Source of the DNA: an uncultured Lachnospiraceae bacterium
Lineage (GTDB): Bacteria > Bacillota > Clostridia > Lachnospirales > Lachnospiraceae
DNA: 64,000 nucleotides
Assembly: GCA_900550475.1 (NCBI GenBank)
Contig: URSA01000003.1
Span: 195,893 to 259,892 of the forward strand
Direction of reading: 5' to 3'
Of the stretch, positions 8,523 through 16,640 are shown piece by piece (the first letter of the stretch is position 1; each line of letters starts with the position of its first letter). Under the pieces are notes generated by a model. That model saw only the letters and a list, made by a program, of their open reading frames with translations. It had not been told where the DNA came from and did no database searches. A program made the position numbers and the translations under genes.

Positions 8523-9116
8523 ATGTGGACGTTCAAAATGTTTGGGACGGACGTGTATCATCTGGTTGCTGCATTTGTGGTATACAGTATTCTGGGATGG
8601 TTTGTGGAGTCTGTCTACATGTCGTTTTGCAACCGCAAGTTGACGAACAGAGGATTTGCAAAGAGTCCGTTTTGTCCTATCTACGGATTCGGTGCGGTGT
8701 TTGGCTATCTGGCGCTGTGCCCGCTTAGGAACAATTATGTGCTCCTGTATCTGTGCGGCGCAGTTTCCGCAACACTTTTTGAATTTCTGGTGGGCAAGCT
8801 GATGCTCCGCCTGTTTGGAGAGCTGTGGTGGGATTACAACGATAAGCCGCTCAACTACAAGGGAATCATATGTCTGGAGAGCACCATTGCATGGGGATTT
8901 TACGCGATCGGTATTATCTGCTTTTTGAACAGCAAGGTATATGAGGCGATTGATCTGGTGAATCCAGACGTGGGCAGGAAGATCATATCCGTGATCCTGT
9001 TCATTGTGCTGATCGATTACATCATCCAGCTTTTGAAAGCCTTCAAGGTCGATCTGGATAGACCGAAACAGGCGATCCGGAAGCGGTATGAAAATTTTAA
9101 GGCGCGCTGGTATTAG
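8523..9116 (+). CDS. Putative ABC transporter type IV (CmpB-like) membrane protein
   Basis: This 197-residue protein has about four to five hydrophobic segments and the signature YSILGWFVESVYMSF followed by NRGFAKSPFCPIYGFGA, typical of the family named putative ABC-transporter type IV (PF06541-like). The second half holds a WWDYNDKPLNYKGIICLEST motif also seen in that family. No ATP-binding partner is nearby, so the ABC label is only the family's name. The ATG at 8523 follows GAGGAGAGGG. A strong terminator closes the gene at 9144-9196. The biochemical role is unknown. Confidence 0.8.
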   Translation: MWTFKMFGTDVYHLVAAFVVYSILGWFVESVYMSFCNRKLTNRGFAKSPFCPIYGFGAVFGYLALCPLRNNYVLLYLCGAVSATLFEFLVGKLMLRLFGELWWDYNDKPLNYKGIICLESTIAWGFYAIGIICFLNSKVYEAIDLVNPDVGRKIISVILFIVLIDYIIQLLKAFKVDLDRPKQAIRKRYENFKARWY

Positions 9117-9143
9117 ATATCTGATACAATGATACATATTCGG

Positions 9144-9196
9144 AGCCGCAGTTCCATATCTTTTATAAAAAAGATGGGAAGTGCGGCTTTTGTTTT
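9144..9196 (+). terminator. Strong intrinsic terminator overlapping the next gene's start region
   Basis: AGCCGCA (9144-9150) pairs with TGCGGCT (9182-9188). Inside it, TTCC and ATCTTTT pair with the facing bases to make a long imperfect stem, and the T-rich run 9189-9196 follows. It ends the transcript of the CmpB-like gene, but the frame of the following D,D-carboxypeptidase is already open inside the descending arm. Confidence 0.85.
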
Positions 9197-9204
9197 TGAA
9201 AAGA

Positions 9205-10356
9205 ATGAAACGGCTGTCAGCCTGCTTCCTGGCGTTTCTGCTGTTTTTCGGCGGCGGACTGCAGGTTTCGGCACAGGTGGAGATTGCCGCGCCGTCGGCA
9301 ATTCTGATCGAGGCATCCACGGGACAGACCATATTTGAATGTAACGCATCGGAACGCCGAAGTCCGGCAAGCATTACCAAGATTATGACCTTACTGCTGA
9401 TCTTTGAGACGCTGGAGGAGGGGAAGATCACCTTGGAGGATGAGATTGTGACCAGTGCCCATGCAAAATCCATGGGCGGCTCACAGGTTTTTCTGGAGGA
9501 AGGGGAGATCCAGACGCTGGATACGCTCATCAAATGCGTTGCGGTGGCTTCCGGAAATGACGCTTCCGTGGCGGTTGCGGAGTACATAGCGGGATCTGAG
9601 ACGGCGTTTGTGGAAATGATGAACGAGAAGGCGGCAAAGCTCGGTCTGATGGACACCCATTTCGAGGATTGCTGCGGGCTTACGGACTCGGATAACCACT
9701 ATACCACGGCATATGATGTGGCGGTCATGTCAAGGGAGCTAACCACAAAATATCCCGCTGTTTTTGACTATACGGGAATCTGGATGGAGGATATCACCCA
9801 TGTCACGGCACAGGGAACCAGCCAGTTTACACTGTCAAGCACGAACAAGCTCCTAAAGCAGTACGAGTGGGCAACCGGATTGAAAACCGGTTCTACAAGC
9901 AAGGCAAAATACTGCCTGTCCGCCACGGCGTCCAAGGACGGGATCGACCTGATCGCGGTGGTGATGGGAGCGCCGGACTACATGGTGCGTTTCGAGGACG
10001 CCAGAACATTGTTAGACTACGGCTTCCGGGTGAGCAAGCTCTACCGGGATGAAAATACGGATATGCTTCCGAGACTTGCCGTGGAGGGCGGTGTGGCGGA
10101 GGAGGTCGGGATTGTGTACGAGGGTTCCTTTGAGTATCTGGATCTTCAGGGAAACGATCTGTCCGGGGTGACAAAATCCCTGCAGCTGCCGGAGAGTGTG
10201 CAGGCGCCGGTGAAAAGCGGCGAGGCGGTGGGCGAGGCGGTTTACCAGCTGGGCGACGCCGAGATCGGCAGAGTGAAGCTGCTCGCGGGCGGGGATGTGG
10301 AGAAAGCGGTCTACCGGGATTACCTGAAAAAGGTGTTCTCCCTGTTTCTGATGTAG
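9205..10356 (+). CDS. Serine-type D-Ala-D-Ala carboxypeptidase (S11, PBP5/DacA-like)
   Basis: It trims the terminal D-Ala from peptidoglycan stem peptides on the outer face of the membrane. With the ATG at 9205 the protein has 383 residues: a signal peptide (cleavage near SAQ, about residue 24), the S-x-x-K motif SITK (Ser56, Lys59), S-G-N (116-118) and K-T-G (227-229). A C-terminal beta domain (about 275-360) and a hydrophobic end (YLKKVFSLFLM) fit membrane association. The frame continues upstream to GTG 9181, inside the terminator stem. No good ribosome site is visible for either start. A second paralog lies at 12793. Confidence 0.93.
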   Translation: MKRLSACFLAFLLFFGGGLQVSAQVEIAAPSAILIEASTGQTIFECNASERRSPASITKIMTLLLIFETLEEGKITLEDEIVTSAHAKSMGGSQVFLEEGEIQTLDTLIKCVAVASGNDASVAVAEYIAGSETAFVEMMNEKAAKLGLMDTHFEDCCGLTDSDNHYTTAYDVAVMSRELTTKYPAVFDYTGIWMEDITHVTAQGTSQFTLSSTNKLLKQYEWATGLKTGSTSKAKYCLSATASKDGIDLIAVVMGAPDYMVRFEDARTLLDYGFRVSKLYRDENTDMLPRLAVEGGVAEEVGIVYEGSFEYLDLQGNDLSGVTKSLQLPESVQAPVKSGEAVGEAVYQLGDAEIGRVKLLAGGDVEKAVYRDYLKKVFSLFLM

Positions 10357-10364
10357 ATTGCTGT

Positions 10365-10393
10365 TTGTGTGCAGTGTGTAATTATGCTATAAT
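10365..10393 (+). promoter_or_regulatory. Promoter with extended -10 for the metallophosphoesterase gene
   Basis: TTGTGT (10365-10370) and TATAAT (10388-10393) are 17 bases apart, with TGC directly before the -10 box. The predicted start near 10400 rules out the upstream in-frame ATG codons. The transcript begins with a small perfect hairpin, ATCCTGC (10410-10416) with GCAGGAT (10420-10426). Confidence 0.7.
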
Positions 10394-10469
10394 GAGGCAC
10401 GGAACGAATATCCTGCGAAGCAGGATGAAGAGTGCGGCAGCACGAAATCGGGAAGGAATATACGGAGCG

Positions 10470-11345
10470 ATGACGGTTCTTTTGATGATACTGTTTTTTT
10501 TGATCGTTGTGTGCGCGTGGGTGGTCTTGTATGACACCCACCGCTTTGTGACGGTAAAATACCGATTTGCTTCGCCCAAGATCAAGCAGGGCATGCGGCT
10601 TGTCATGCTGTCCGATCTGCACAACTACCGCTACGGGAGGGAGAACGAGCTTCTCCTTGACGCGATTGGGGAGAATAAACCGGACGCCGTGATTCTGGCG
10701 GGAGATATGATCACGGCAAAAAAAGGAGAGAAGTTCGATAAGACGCTGTCCTTTCTGAAAACGCTGGCGGAGCGCTATCCGGTGTACTACGCATACGGCA
10801 ACCACGAACAGAAGATCATGCTGTATCCCGGCCGTTACGGGGATATGGGAGAAAAGTTCGAGGAGGGTCTTAAGGAGGCGGGAATCAAGCCACTCAACAA
10901 TCTGCACTGTGTGCTGCGTGATCGGAATATTGTCTTTTACGGTCTGGAGATCGGCAGGGAATTTTTTAAGCGCTTTGAGATACCGCCCATGCCGGAGCGG
11001 TATCTGACGGAAACGCTGGGCACGCCGGAGTCTTCCGCATACTGTGTGCTTCTGGCGCACAACCCGGACTATTTTCCGGAGTACGCAAAATGGGGCGCGG
11101 ATCTGGTCTTTTCCGGGCATATACACGGCGGCATTGTGCGGCTTCCCTTTCTGGGAGGCGTGATTTCCCCGGCAATCCGGTTTTTTCCGAAATATGACGG
11201 AGGGCTGTTTGGGGAGGGGAACGCCAAAATGGTTCTGGGGCGCGGAATCGGCACGCATTCGCCGAGGGTCAGACTTTTCAATCCCGCTGAGCTTATCGTG
11301 GTTGAGCTTGAAAAAGAACTTGATACGGAGAGAAAAAGCCGTTAG
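10470..11345 (+). CDS. Membrane-anchored calcineurin-like metallophosphoesterase
   Basis: About 291 residues: one N-terminal membrane segment (about 2-22), then a metallophosphoesterase domain with the full set of metal-binding motifs DLH, GD (AGDM), GNHE, a lone His (LAHNP) and GHIHGG. Proteins of this layout (YkuE/YaeI-like) are often called phosphodiesterases, and the substrate cannot be read from sequence. The frame extends to 10365, but a promoter inside that stretch argues for a start at 10470 (GGAAGG and GGAG upstream) or 10425. The gene runs into the scpAB promoter region. Confidence 0.88.
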   Translation: MTVLLMILFFLIVVCAWVVLYDTHRFVTVKYRFASPKIKQGMRLVMLSDLHNYRYGRENELLLDAIGENKPDAVILAGDMITAKKGEKFDKTLSFLKTLAERYPVYYAYGNHEQKIMLYPGRYGDMGEKFEEGLKEAGIKPLNNLHCVLRDRNIVFYGLEIGREFFKRFEIPPMPERYLTETLGTPESSAYCVLLAHNPDYFPEYAKWGADLVFSGHIHGGIVRLPFLGGVISPAIRFFPKYDGGLFGEGNAKMVLGRGIGTHSPRVRLFNPAELIVVELEKELDTERKSR

Positions 11346-11348
11346 AAT
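11320..11348 (+). promoter_or_regulatory. scpAB promoter (TTGATA / TAGAAT)
   Basis: TTGATA (11320-11325) and TAGAAT (11343-11348) are 17 bases apart, overlapping the end of the metallophosphoesterase gene. The start near 11355 gives a short leader to scpA at 11381. Confidence 0.65.
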
Positions 11349-11380
11349 AGAACAGTGAACGCTGTGAAATGGAGAACATT

Positions 11381-12130
11381 ATGGCAATACCGGTAAAACT
11401 TGAGGTGTTTGAGGGGCCGCTTGACCTTCTTCTGCACCTGATCGATAAGAACAAAATAGATATCTATGATATTCCGATTGTGGAGATCACGGCGCAGTAT
11501 CTGGATTATATCCGCCGGATGCAGACGGAAGACATGAACGTGATGAGCGAGTTTCTGGTCATGGCGGCAACACTTCTTGACATCAAGTGCAGGATGCTCC
11601 TTCCCAAGGAAGTCAATGAGGAAGGGGAGGAAGAGGATCCCAGAGCAGAGCTGGTACAGAGACTGCTCGAATACAAGATGTATAAGTATATGTCCTATGA
11701 GTTACGGGACAAGCAGGTGGATGCCCAGAGGTTCTTTTACAGGGAGCAGCATCTTCCGAAGGAAGTGGAGGGATACCGCCAGCCGGTGGACTATGCGGAG
11801 CTGATCGGGAAGTTGAACCTGCAGAAATTGCAGGATATCTTCAAGTCTGTGGTCAGGAAGCAGGAGGACAAGATCGATCCCATCCGGAGCAGCTACGGAA
11901 ACATTGAGAAGGAAGAGATCGATATGGACGCCAAGGCACTGCATGTGGAGGAGTATATTCTGGCGCACAGCCATTGCAGCTTCCGGGAGCTTTTGGAAAA
12001 ACAGCACAGCAAGATGGAGGTCATCGTCACGTTTTTAGTTATTCTGGAGATGATGAAGGTGGGCAAGATCAACATTGTGCAGGAGAACACCTTTGATGAT
12101 ATTTTCATCACATTGAAAGAGAGCGCGTAG
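11381..12130 (+). CDS. scpA: Segregation and condensation protein A
   Basis: ScpA is the kleisin that bridges SMC heads in chromosome condensation. The N-terminal VFEGPLDLLLHLIDKNKIDIYDIPI is the family hallmark, and a C-terminal winged-helix region (TFLVILEMMKVGKINIVQ) contacts the Smc head. The frame opens at ATG 11369, but ATG 11381 has GGAG at six bases and gives the usual MAIPVKLEVFEG start (249 residues). It is followed by scpB after about 15 bases, the usual pairing. Confidence 0.96.
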   Translation: MAIPVKLEVFEGPLDLLLHLIDKNKIDIYDIPIVEITAQYLDYIRRMQTEDMNVMSEFLVMAATLLDIKCRMLLPKEVNEEGEEEDPRAELVQRLLEYKMYKYMSYELRDKQVDAQRFFYREQHLPKEVEGYRQPVDYAELIGKLNLQKLQDIFKSVVRKQEDKIDPIRSSYGNIEKEEIDMDAKALHVEEYILAHSHCSFRELLEKQHSKMEVIVTFLVILEMMKVGKINIVQENTFDDIFITLKESA

Positions 12131-12145
12131 AAAAGAGGAATGGAA

Positions 12146-12724
12146 ATGGAGAGACAACAGCAGGAAGCGGTCATAGAGGCAATTCTGTTTACCATGGGGG
12201 AATCCGTGGAGATCAGCAGGCTGGCCGCGGTGCTTGAGACGGATAAAAATGAAGTGAAGGAAGTTCTGGAGGAAATGCAGAAAAGGTACGAGGCGGAGGA
12301 GAGAGGCATCACGCTGATGCAGTTTGAGGACAGCGTACAGCTCTCCACCAAGCCCCGGCTTTACGAGTATCTGATCAAGATCGCCAAGACGCCCCGCAGG
12401 ATGGTGCTGACCGATACGGTGATCGAGACCCTTTCCATCATTGCCTACAAGCAACCGGTCACCAGACTGGAGATTGAACGGATCAGAGGCGTGAGCTGCG
12501 ACCATGCCATCAACAAGCTGCTGGAGTACGATCTGATCACGGAGCTTGGAAGACTGGACGCACCGGGAAGACCGCTTCTGTTCGGCACAACGGAACAGTT
12601 TCTGCGCTGCTTTGGCGTGAAATCTCTTGAGGAGCTGCCGGAGCTTACTACCCTTCAGATGGAGGAGTTCAAACAGCAGGCCGAGGCGGAGGCAGGAATG
12701 ATGCAGTCGGATGTGACCGAGTAA
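12146..12724 (+). CDS. scpB: Segregation and condensation protein B
   Basis: ScpB dimerises and binds ScpA in the Smc-ScpAB complex. The 192-residue protein contains two winged-helix units. Typical motifs are EAILFTMGESVEISRLA near the N-terminus, LSIIAYKQPVTRLEIERIRGV in the middle and LGRLDAPGRPLLFGTTEQFLRCFG near the end. ATG 12140 and 12146 are both possible; GAGGA lies six bases before 12146, which is chosen here. A strong terminator follows at 12756-12805. Confidence 0.96.
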   Translation: MERQQQEAVIEAILFTMGESVEISRLAAVLETDKNEVKEVLEEMQKRYEAEERGITLMQFEDSVQLSTKPRLYEYLIKIAKTPRRMVLTDTVIETLSIIAYKQPVTRLEIERIRGVSCDHAINKLLEYDLITELGRLDAPGRPLLFGTTEQFLRCFGVKSLEELPELTTLQMEEFKQQAEAEAGMMQSDVTE

Positions 12725-12755
12725 AAAAGAGGAAATTTACGGGAATTGTCAACAT

Positions 12756-12805
12756 ATACATAGTAGCAACGAAACAAAGGTGCGTTGCTGCTATGTATTT
12801 TTTTT
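12756..12805 (+). terminator. Strong terminator of scpAB whose stem contains the next start codon
   Basis: ATACATAGTAGCAACG (12756-12771) pairs with CGTTGCTGCTATGTAT (12783-12798), sixteen pairs with one wobble, followed by a run of eight T. The loop carries AAAGG (12776-12780), and the descending arm carries the ATG (12793) of the following D,D-carboxypeptidase. Confidence 0.9.
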
Positions 12806-14094
12806 CGCAAATATGGAGAAGGAGGCTGCGGCGGACAGCGGCACTATGGCTGGTCTGTGCAGCTTTTGCCGGGGCAGCGCTTCCCTGCAGCGCCGCAGAG
12901 GAGCCCTCGCTCTATGCCACCGCCGCGGTGCTGATGGATGCGGACACGGGGCGCGTGCTGTATGAGAAGAACGGGGATGCCTTTCTGGCGAACGCCAGCA
13001 CCACAAAGATCATGACCTGTATTCTGGCACTGGAAAACGGCTGTACGGATGAGATGACGGAGATCTCCGCCTATGCGGCAAGCATGCCCAAGGTGAAATT
13101 ATACATGAAGGCAGGAGAGCATTTCCGTCTCGGTGACCTTCTGTATTCCCTGATGCTGGAATCCCACAACGATTCGGCGGTGGCGATAGCCGAGAACATC
13201 GGCGGCAGCATGGAGGGCTTTGCCGGAATGATGAACGAAAAAGCGGCAGCCATCGGCTGCACGGGGACTTGCTTTATCACCCCGAACGGGCTGGATGCCA
13301 CAAGGAACGGAACGGACAAAGACGGCAATCCCGTGCAGCTTGCCCACGGCACCACGGCGAGGGATCTTGCCCGGATCATGGCATACTGCTGTTTTTATTC
13401 TCCGAAGAAGGAGGAGTTTTTAGACATCACGCGTGCGCAGTCGTACAGCTTTACGAACGAGGAGGGCAGAAGCTTTTCCTGCAATAACCACAATACGTTT
13501 CTGAATATGATGGAGGGAGCGCTCTCCGGAAAGACGGGCTTTACGAACAAGGCGGGCTATTGTTATGTGGGCGCGCTGGAAAGAGAAGGAAAAAAATTTA
13601 CCATTGCGCTGCTCGGCTGCGGCTGGCCGAATCATAAGACCTGGAAATGGGCAGACTCTAAAGAGCTGTTCGGTTATGGGCTGAGACGCTACACCTACCA
13701 CGGACTTGCGGAGGCGGAATATGATCCGCTTCTTTTAAAACCGGTGCCTGTGGAGGACGGACAGACCGAGAAGCTGGGGCAGAGTGCGTATGTAGAACTG
13801 CGGATCGATGAGAAAGGGGGAACGGGCTATGCTGGCATGGCATATCTGGCTGGGGAGGCTTCTATACAGACTTTCCAAGGGCTCCTGCTTGACGAAGAAG
13901 AAAGAATAGAAGTCACCTGCACCGTGGAGAAGCATCTGACCGCGCCGGTGGAAGCGGGAGTTTTGGTGGGAAGCATCCGCTACATGGTGGGAGAGGAATG
14001 CATCAGGGAGCTGCCGGTGGTGACCGCCGGGGAGGTTCCTCGGATCGATCTGGGCTGGTGCGTGATACAGGTGCTCAAAAAATATGTATTATAA
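12793..14094 (+). CDS. Serine-type D-Ala-D-Ala carboxypeptidase (S11, DacF-like)
   Basis: This 433-residue second S11 enzyme has a twin-basic start (RRRLRR) and signal peptide ending near CSAAE (about residue 35). Its motifs are S-T-T-K (Ser69, Lys72), S-H-N (124-126) and K-T-G (247-249), followed by a C-terminal beta domain and a short hydrophobic tail. Ser-His-Asn in place of Ser-Gly-Asn separates it from the paralog at 9205. No other in-frame ATG precedes the signal peptide, so the ATG inside the scpB terminator seems to be the true start. Spore-cortex or vegetative wall roles are both possible for DacF-like enzymes. Confidence 0.92.
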   Translation: MYFFSQIWRRRLRRTAALWLVCAAFAGAALPCSAAEEPSLYATAAVLMDADTGRVLYEKNGDAFLANASTTKIMTCILALENGCTDEMTEISAYAASMPKVKLYMKAGEHFRLGDLLYSLMLESHNDSAVAIAENIGGSMEGFAGMMNEKAAAIGCTGTCFITPNGLDATRNGTDKDGNPVQLAHGTTARDLARIMAYCCFYSPKKEEFLDITRAQSYSFTNEEGRSFSCNNHNTFLNMMEGALSGKTGFTNKAGYCYVGALEREGKKFTIALLGCGWPNHKTWKWADSKELFGYGLRRYTYHGLAEAEYDPLLLKPVPVEDGQTEKLGQSAYVELRIDEKGGTGYAGMAYLAGEASIQTFQGLLLDEEERIEVTCTVEKHLTAPVEAGVLVGSIRYMVGEECIRELPVVTAGEVPRIDLGWCVIQVLKKYVL

Positions 14095-14179
14095 ATGTTA
14101 AGATAACGTTAAAAAACTATACAAATCGTCCAATTTGTCCGATTCTGCAAAACTTTTGCTAGTGCGTTCGTTTTTTTTG

Positions 14180-14188
14180 TGCTACAAT
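14180..14188 (+). promoter_or_regulatory. Extended -10 promoter of the decarboxylase operon
   Basis: TGC followed by TACAAT (14183-14188) forms an extended -10. A TTGCTA lies 21 bases upstream, too far for a normal -35. The same string, TGTGCTACAAT, recurs before the KdpD-like gene. The region from 14095 to 14289 otherwise holds only an imperfect inverted repeat (CAATGTTACAG at 14185, CTGTTACATTG at 14242) and T-rich sequence before a GGAGGG ribosome site. Confidence 0.5.
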
Positions 14189-14289
14189 GTTACAGACAAT
14201 CATGGGGCAGTAGGCGTTTACTTTAGAAAAACGGAGTCCCCCTGTTACATTGTTATTATTTTTTTATTATAAATGGAGGGCTGAAAAAC

Positions 14290-15720
14290 ATGAGTAGTAC
14301 TTCAAAAGCGAGCCAAAGAATCAACGCTTTGCTCGATGACAACAGTTTCGTGGAAATCGGTGCGCTGGTAACCGCCAGAGCTACGGATTTCGATCTGAAA
14401 CAGAACGAGACTCCTTCTGACGGTGTCATTACCGGCTATGGAGTGATCGACGGCAATCTTGTGTATGTATACAGCCAGGACGCTTCCGTGTTGAACGGTA
14501 CCGTCGGTGAGATGCATGCAAAGAAAATTGCCAATCTCTATGATCTGGCAATGAAGACGGGAGCGCCGGTGATCGGTCTGCTGGATTCCGCAGGATTCAG
14601 ACTGCAGGAGTCAACTGATGCGCTGGACGCATTCGGAACCATCTACCGCAAGATGTCCGATGCTTCGGGCGTGATCCCTCAGATCTCGGCTGTATTCGGC
14701 AGCTGTGGCGGCGGTCTTGCCGTTATGGCGGCAATGTCCGATTTCACCTTTATGGAGTCTGAGAAGGCAAAGCTTTTTGTAAATTCCCCCAATGCGCTGG
14801 CAGGCAACAGCACCGCAAAGTGTGATACGGCTTCCGCTGCATTCCAGGGCAAGGAGGCAGGCAACGCAGATTTCGTGGGCACAGAGGACGAGGTAATCTC
14901 CGGCGTCCGCAAGCTGGTTTCCATGCTTCCCGCAAACAACGAGGAGAACCTTGCATTTGAGGAGGGAACGGATGATCTGAACCGTCTTACCCCCGAGCTT
15001 TCCGGCTGCAAGGGAGATACCGCGGTTGCACTTGCCGTTCTGGCGGACAACAATGATTTCGTGGAAGTGAAGGCAGATTATGCACCGGATATGGTGACCG
15101 GTTTCCTGAGACTGGACGGCGTTACCGTAGGTGCCGTTGCAAACAGAAGCGAGAAGCTGGATGCAGAGGGCAATGTGGCAGAGAAATTCGAGTCTGTGCT
15201 GTCCCCCATGGGCTGCGAGAAGGCTGCGGATTTCGTAAACTTCTGCGATGCATTTGACATCCCCGTACTGACGCTGACCAACGTGACCGGCTACAAGGCA
15301 TGTGAGTGCAGCGAAAAGAAGATTGCAAAGGCTGCCGCTCATCTTACATATACGTTTGCAAACGCAACCGTACCCAAGGTGAACGTGATCATCGGCAAGG
15401 CATTCGGAAGCGCTTATGTGGCAATGAACTCCAAGGCAACCGGCGCGGACATCACCATCGCATGGCCGGATGCACAGATCGGTTCCATGGATGCGGAGCT
15501 GGCTGCAAAGATCATGTATGAAGGAAAAGGCGCTGATGTGATCAAGGAGAAGGCTGCCGAGTACGCAGCGCTCCAGAACAGCGTACAGAGTGCGGCAAGG
15601 AGAGGATATGTAGATCAGCTGGCAGAGCCCGCCGATACGAGAAAGTACGTGATCGGCGCGTTTGAGATGCTGTTCACAAAATGTGAAGAGCGCCCGGTTA
15701 AAAAGCATGGAACGGTTTAG
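14290..15720 (+). CDS. Acyl-CoA carboxyltransferase subunit (methylmalonyl-CoA decarboxylase alpha / 12S-like)
   Basis: This 476-residue crotonase-fold carboxyltransferase has two halves: an N-terminal one with the CoA-pocket strand GLLDSAGFRLQES and the glycine turn FGSCGGGLAVMAA, and a C-terminal one with VTGFLRLDGVTVGAVANR and the GKAFGSAYVAMNSK turn. The family (MmdA, PccB, transcarboxylase 12S) moves carboxyl groups between acyl-CoA and biotin. It is somewhat shorter than the usual 510 or so residues. As first gene of an operon with OadG-, biotin carrier-, OadB- and OadA-like genes, it likely feeds the same sodium pump. The acyl-CoA substrate is not determined by the sequence. Confidence 0.88.
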   Translation: MSSTSKASQRINALLDDNSFVEIGALVTARATDFDLKQNETPSDGVITGYGVIDGNLVYVYSQDASVLNGTVGEMHAKKIANLYDLAMKTGAPVIGLLDSAGFRLQESTDALDAFGTIYRKMSDASGVIPQISAVFGSCGGGLAVMAAMSDFTFMESEKAKLFVNSPNALAGNSTAKCDTASAAFQGKEAGNADFVGTEDEVISGVRKLVSMLPANNEENLAFEEGTDDLNRLTPELSGCKGDTAVALAVLADNNDFVEVKADYAPDMVTGFLRLDGVTVGAVANRSEKLDAEGNVAEKFESVLSPMGCEKAADFVNFCDAFDIPVLTLTNVTGYKACECSEKKIAKAAAHLTYTFANATVPKVNVIIGKAFGSAYVAMNSKATGADITIAWPDAQIGSMDAELAAKIMYEGKGADVIKEKAAEYAALQNSVQSAARRGYVDQLAEPADTRKYVIGAFEMLFTKCEERPVKKHGTV

Positions 15721-15737
15721 AAAGGGAGATACTTAAT

Positions 15738-16625
15738 ATGAAAAAAATACTTGCAATGTTATGTATGCTCACCTGTGTATTTGGTCTGACCGCCTGCGGA
15801 AATGAAGAAGCATTGAGCGAAGCGCAGCAGCAGAAGGTTGACAGTGCGAAAGTGATTGCCACGGATTTCGTGGTGCCGTATATGACAAGCTTCTTTGATG
15901 ATGCGCGCGCACAGGAATATCAGGCGGACTATAATGTGCACGAGCTCAAGGCGTTGGCGGAGGATGAGTTCAACTACGCTTTGTATGTGTGGACAAACTA
16001 TTATAAAGCAAGCTATAATTTCAGCAGCGTGCAGGTGGAAGGAAACGCCATCTTAAACGGTATCGTATCCTTCAACGGCACATTTGATTCTCTTTATAAT
16101 TCACTGGAGGATGTGAATGTTGCCGACACCGAGGCAAGCTATGAGATATCAGGTGACGAGATTATCGTGAAAGTTCCTCTGACGGGAACCAAGACGGATT
16201 CCAAGGGCAATGTGAGAACTGCAGAGGCGGAGGTCATCTTCACCAACGATCTGTTCCTCACGGTGAAGTCCTGCGCCCTGAATCTGGATCAGTCCATCGG
16301 CGAGCTGATGATCAAGGCAGCCATGGATACCCTGATGGGAATGGGAACCGTGTTTGTGATTCTGATCATGATCAGCCTGTTAATCTGGGCATTCGGAGGA
16401 ATCCCCAAACTGCAGGAAAAGCTGAGCGGAAAGAATAAACAGAAGGCGGAGACGACCGAGGCGGCAGTGGAGAATACCATCGCCCGGATCGTGGAAAAAG
16501 AAGAGAGTGCGGAGAGCGCGGACGAGCTTGAGCTCGCGGCTGTGATCGCCGCTGCGGTTGCAGCGTATGAAGGCGCATCCGGCACGGATGGTTTTGTTGT
16601 GAGAAGTATCAGAAAAAGAAGATAA
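15738..16625 (+). CDS. Lipoprotein-OadG fusion (decarboxylase gamma-like subunit)
   Basis: This 295-residue protein starts with a lipoprotein signal (lipobox LTAC, Cys20), carries an extracytoplasmic domain of about 170 residues, then one membrane segment (GTVFVILIMISLLIWAFGG, near residues 202-222) and a charged Ala/Glu-rich cytoplasmic tail. The membrane segment and tail are like OadG, the small gamma subunit that assembles sodium-pumping decarboxylases. Ordinary OadG is only about 80-120 residues with no lipoprotein part, so this is an enlarged form. It sits 17 bases after the carboxyltransferase gene and 15 before the biotin carrier. Confidence 0.8.
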   Translation: MKKILAMLCMLTCVFGLTACGNEEALSEAQQQKVDSAKVIATDFVVPYMTSFFDDARAQEYQADYNVHELKALAEDEFNYALYVWTNYYKASYNFSSVQVEGNAILNGIVSFNGTFDSLYNSLEDVNVADTEASYEISGDEIIVKVPLTGTKTDSKGNVRTAEAEVIFTNDLFLTVKSCALNLDQSIGELMIKAAMDTLMGMGTVFVILIMISLLIWAFGGIPKLQEKLSGKNKQKAETTEAAVENTIARIVEKEESAESADELELAAVIAAAVAAYEGASGTDGFVVRSIRKRR

Positions 16626-16640
16626 TCGGAGGAAAAAGAG

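Noticed and set aside
14185..14252. Inverted repeat CAATGTTACAG / CTGTTACATTG as an attenuator of the decarboxylase operon
   Set aside because: The left arm overlaps the -10 box and would lie before the transcription start, so it cannot form in the mRNA; the repeat is imperfect.
14611..15708. Long open frame on the minus strand (365 codons) opposite the carboxyltransferase gene
   Set aside because: It mirrors the codon pattern of the + strand gene, has no family motif or ribosome site, and the + strand protein is clearly real.
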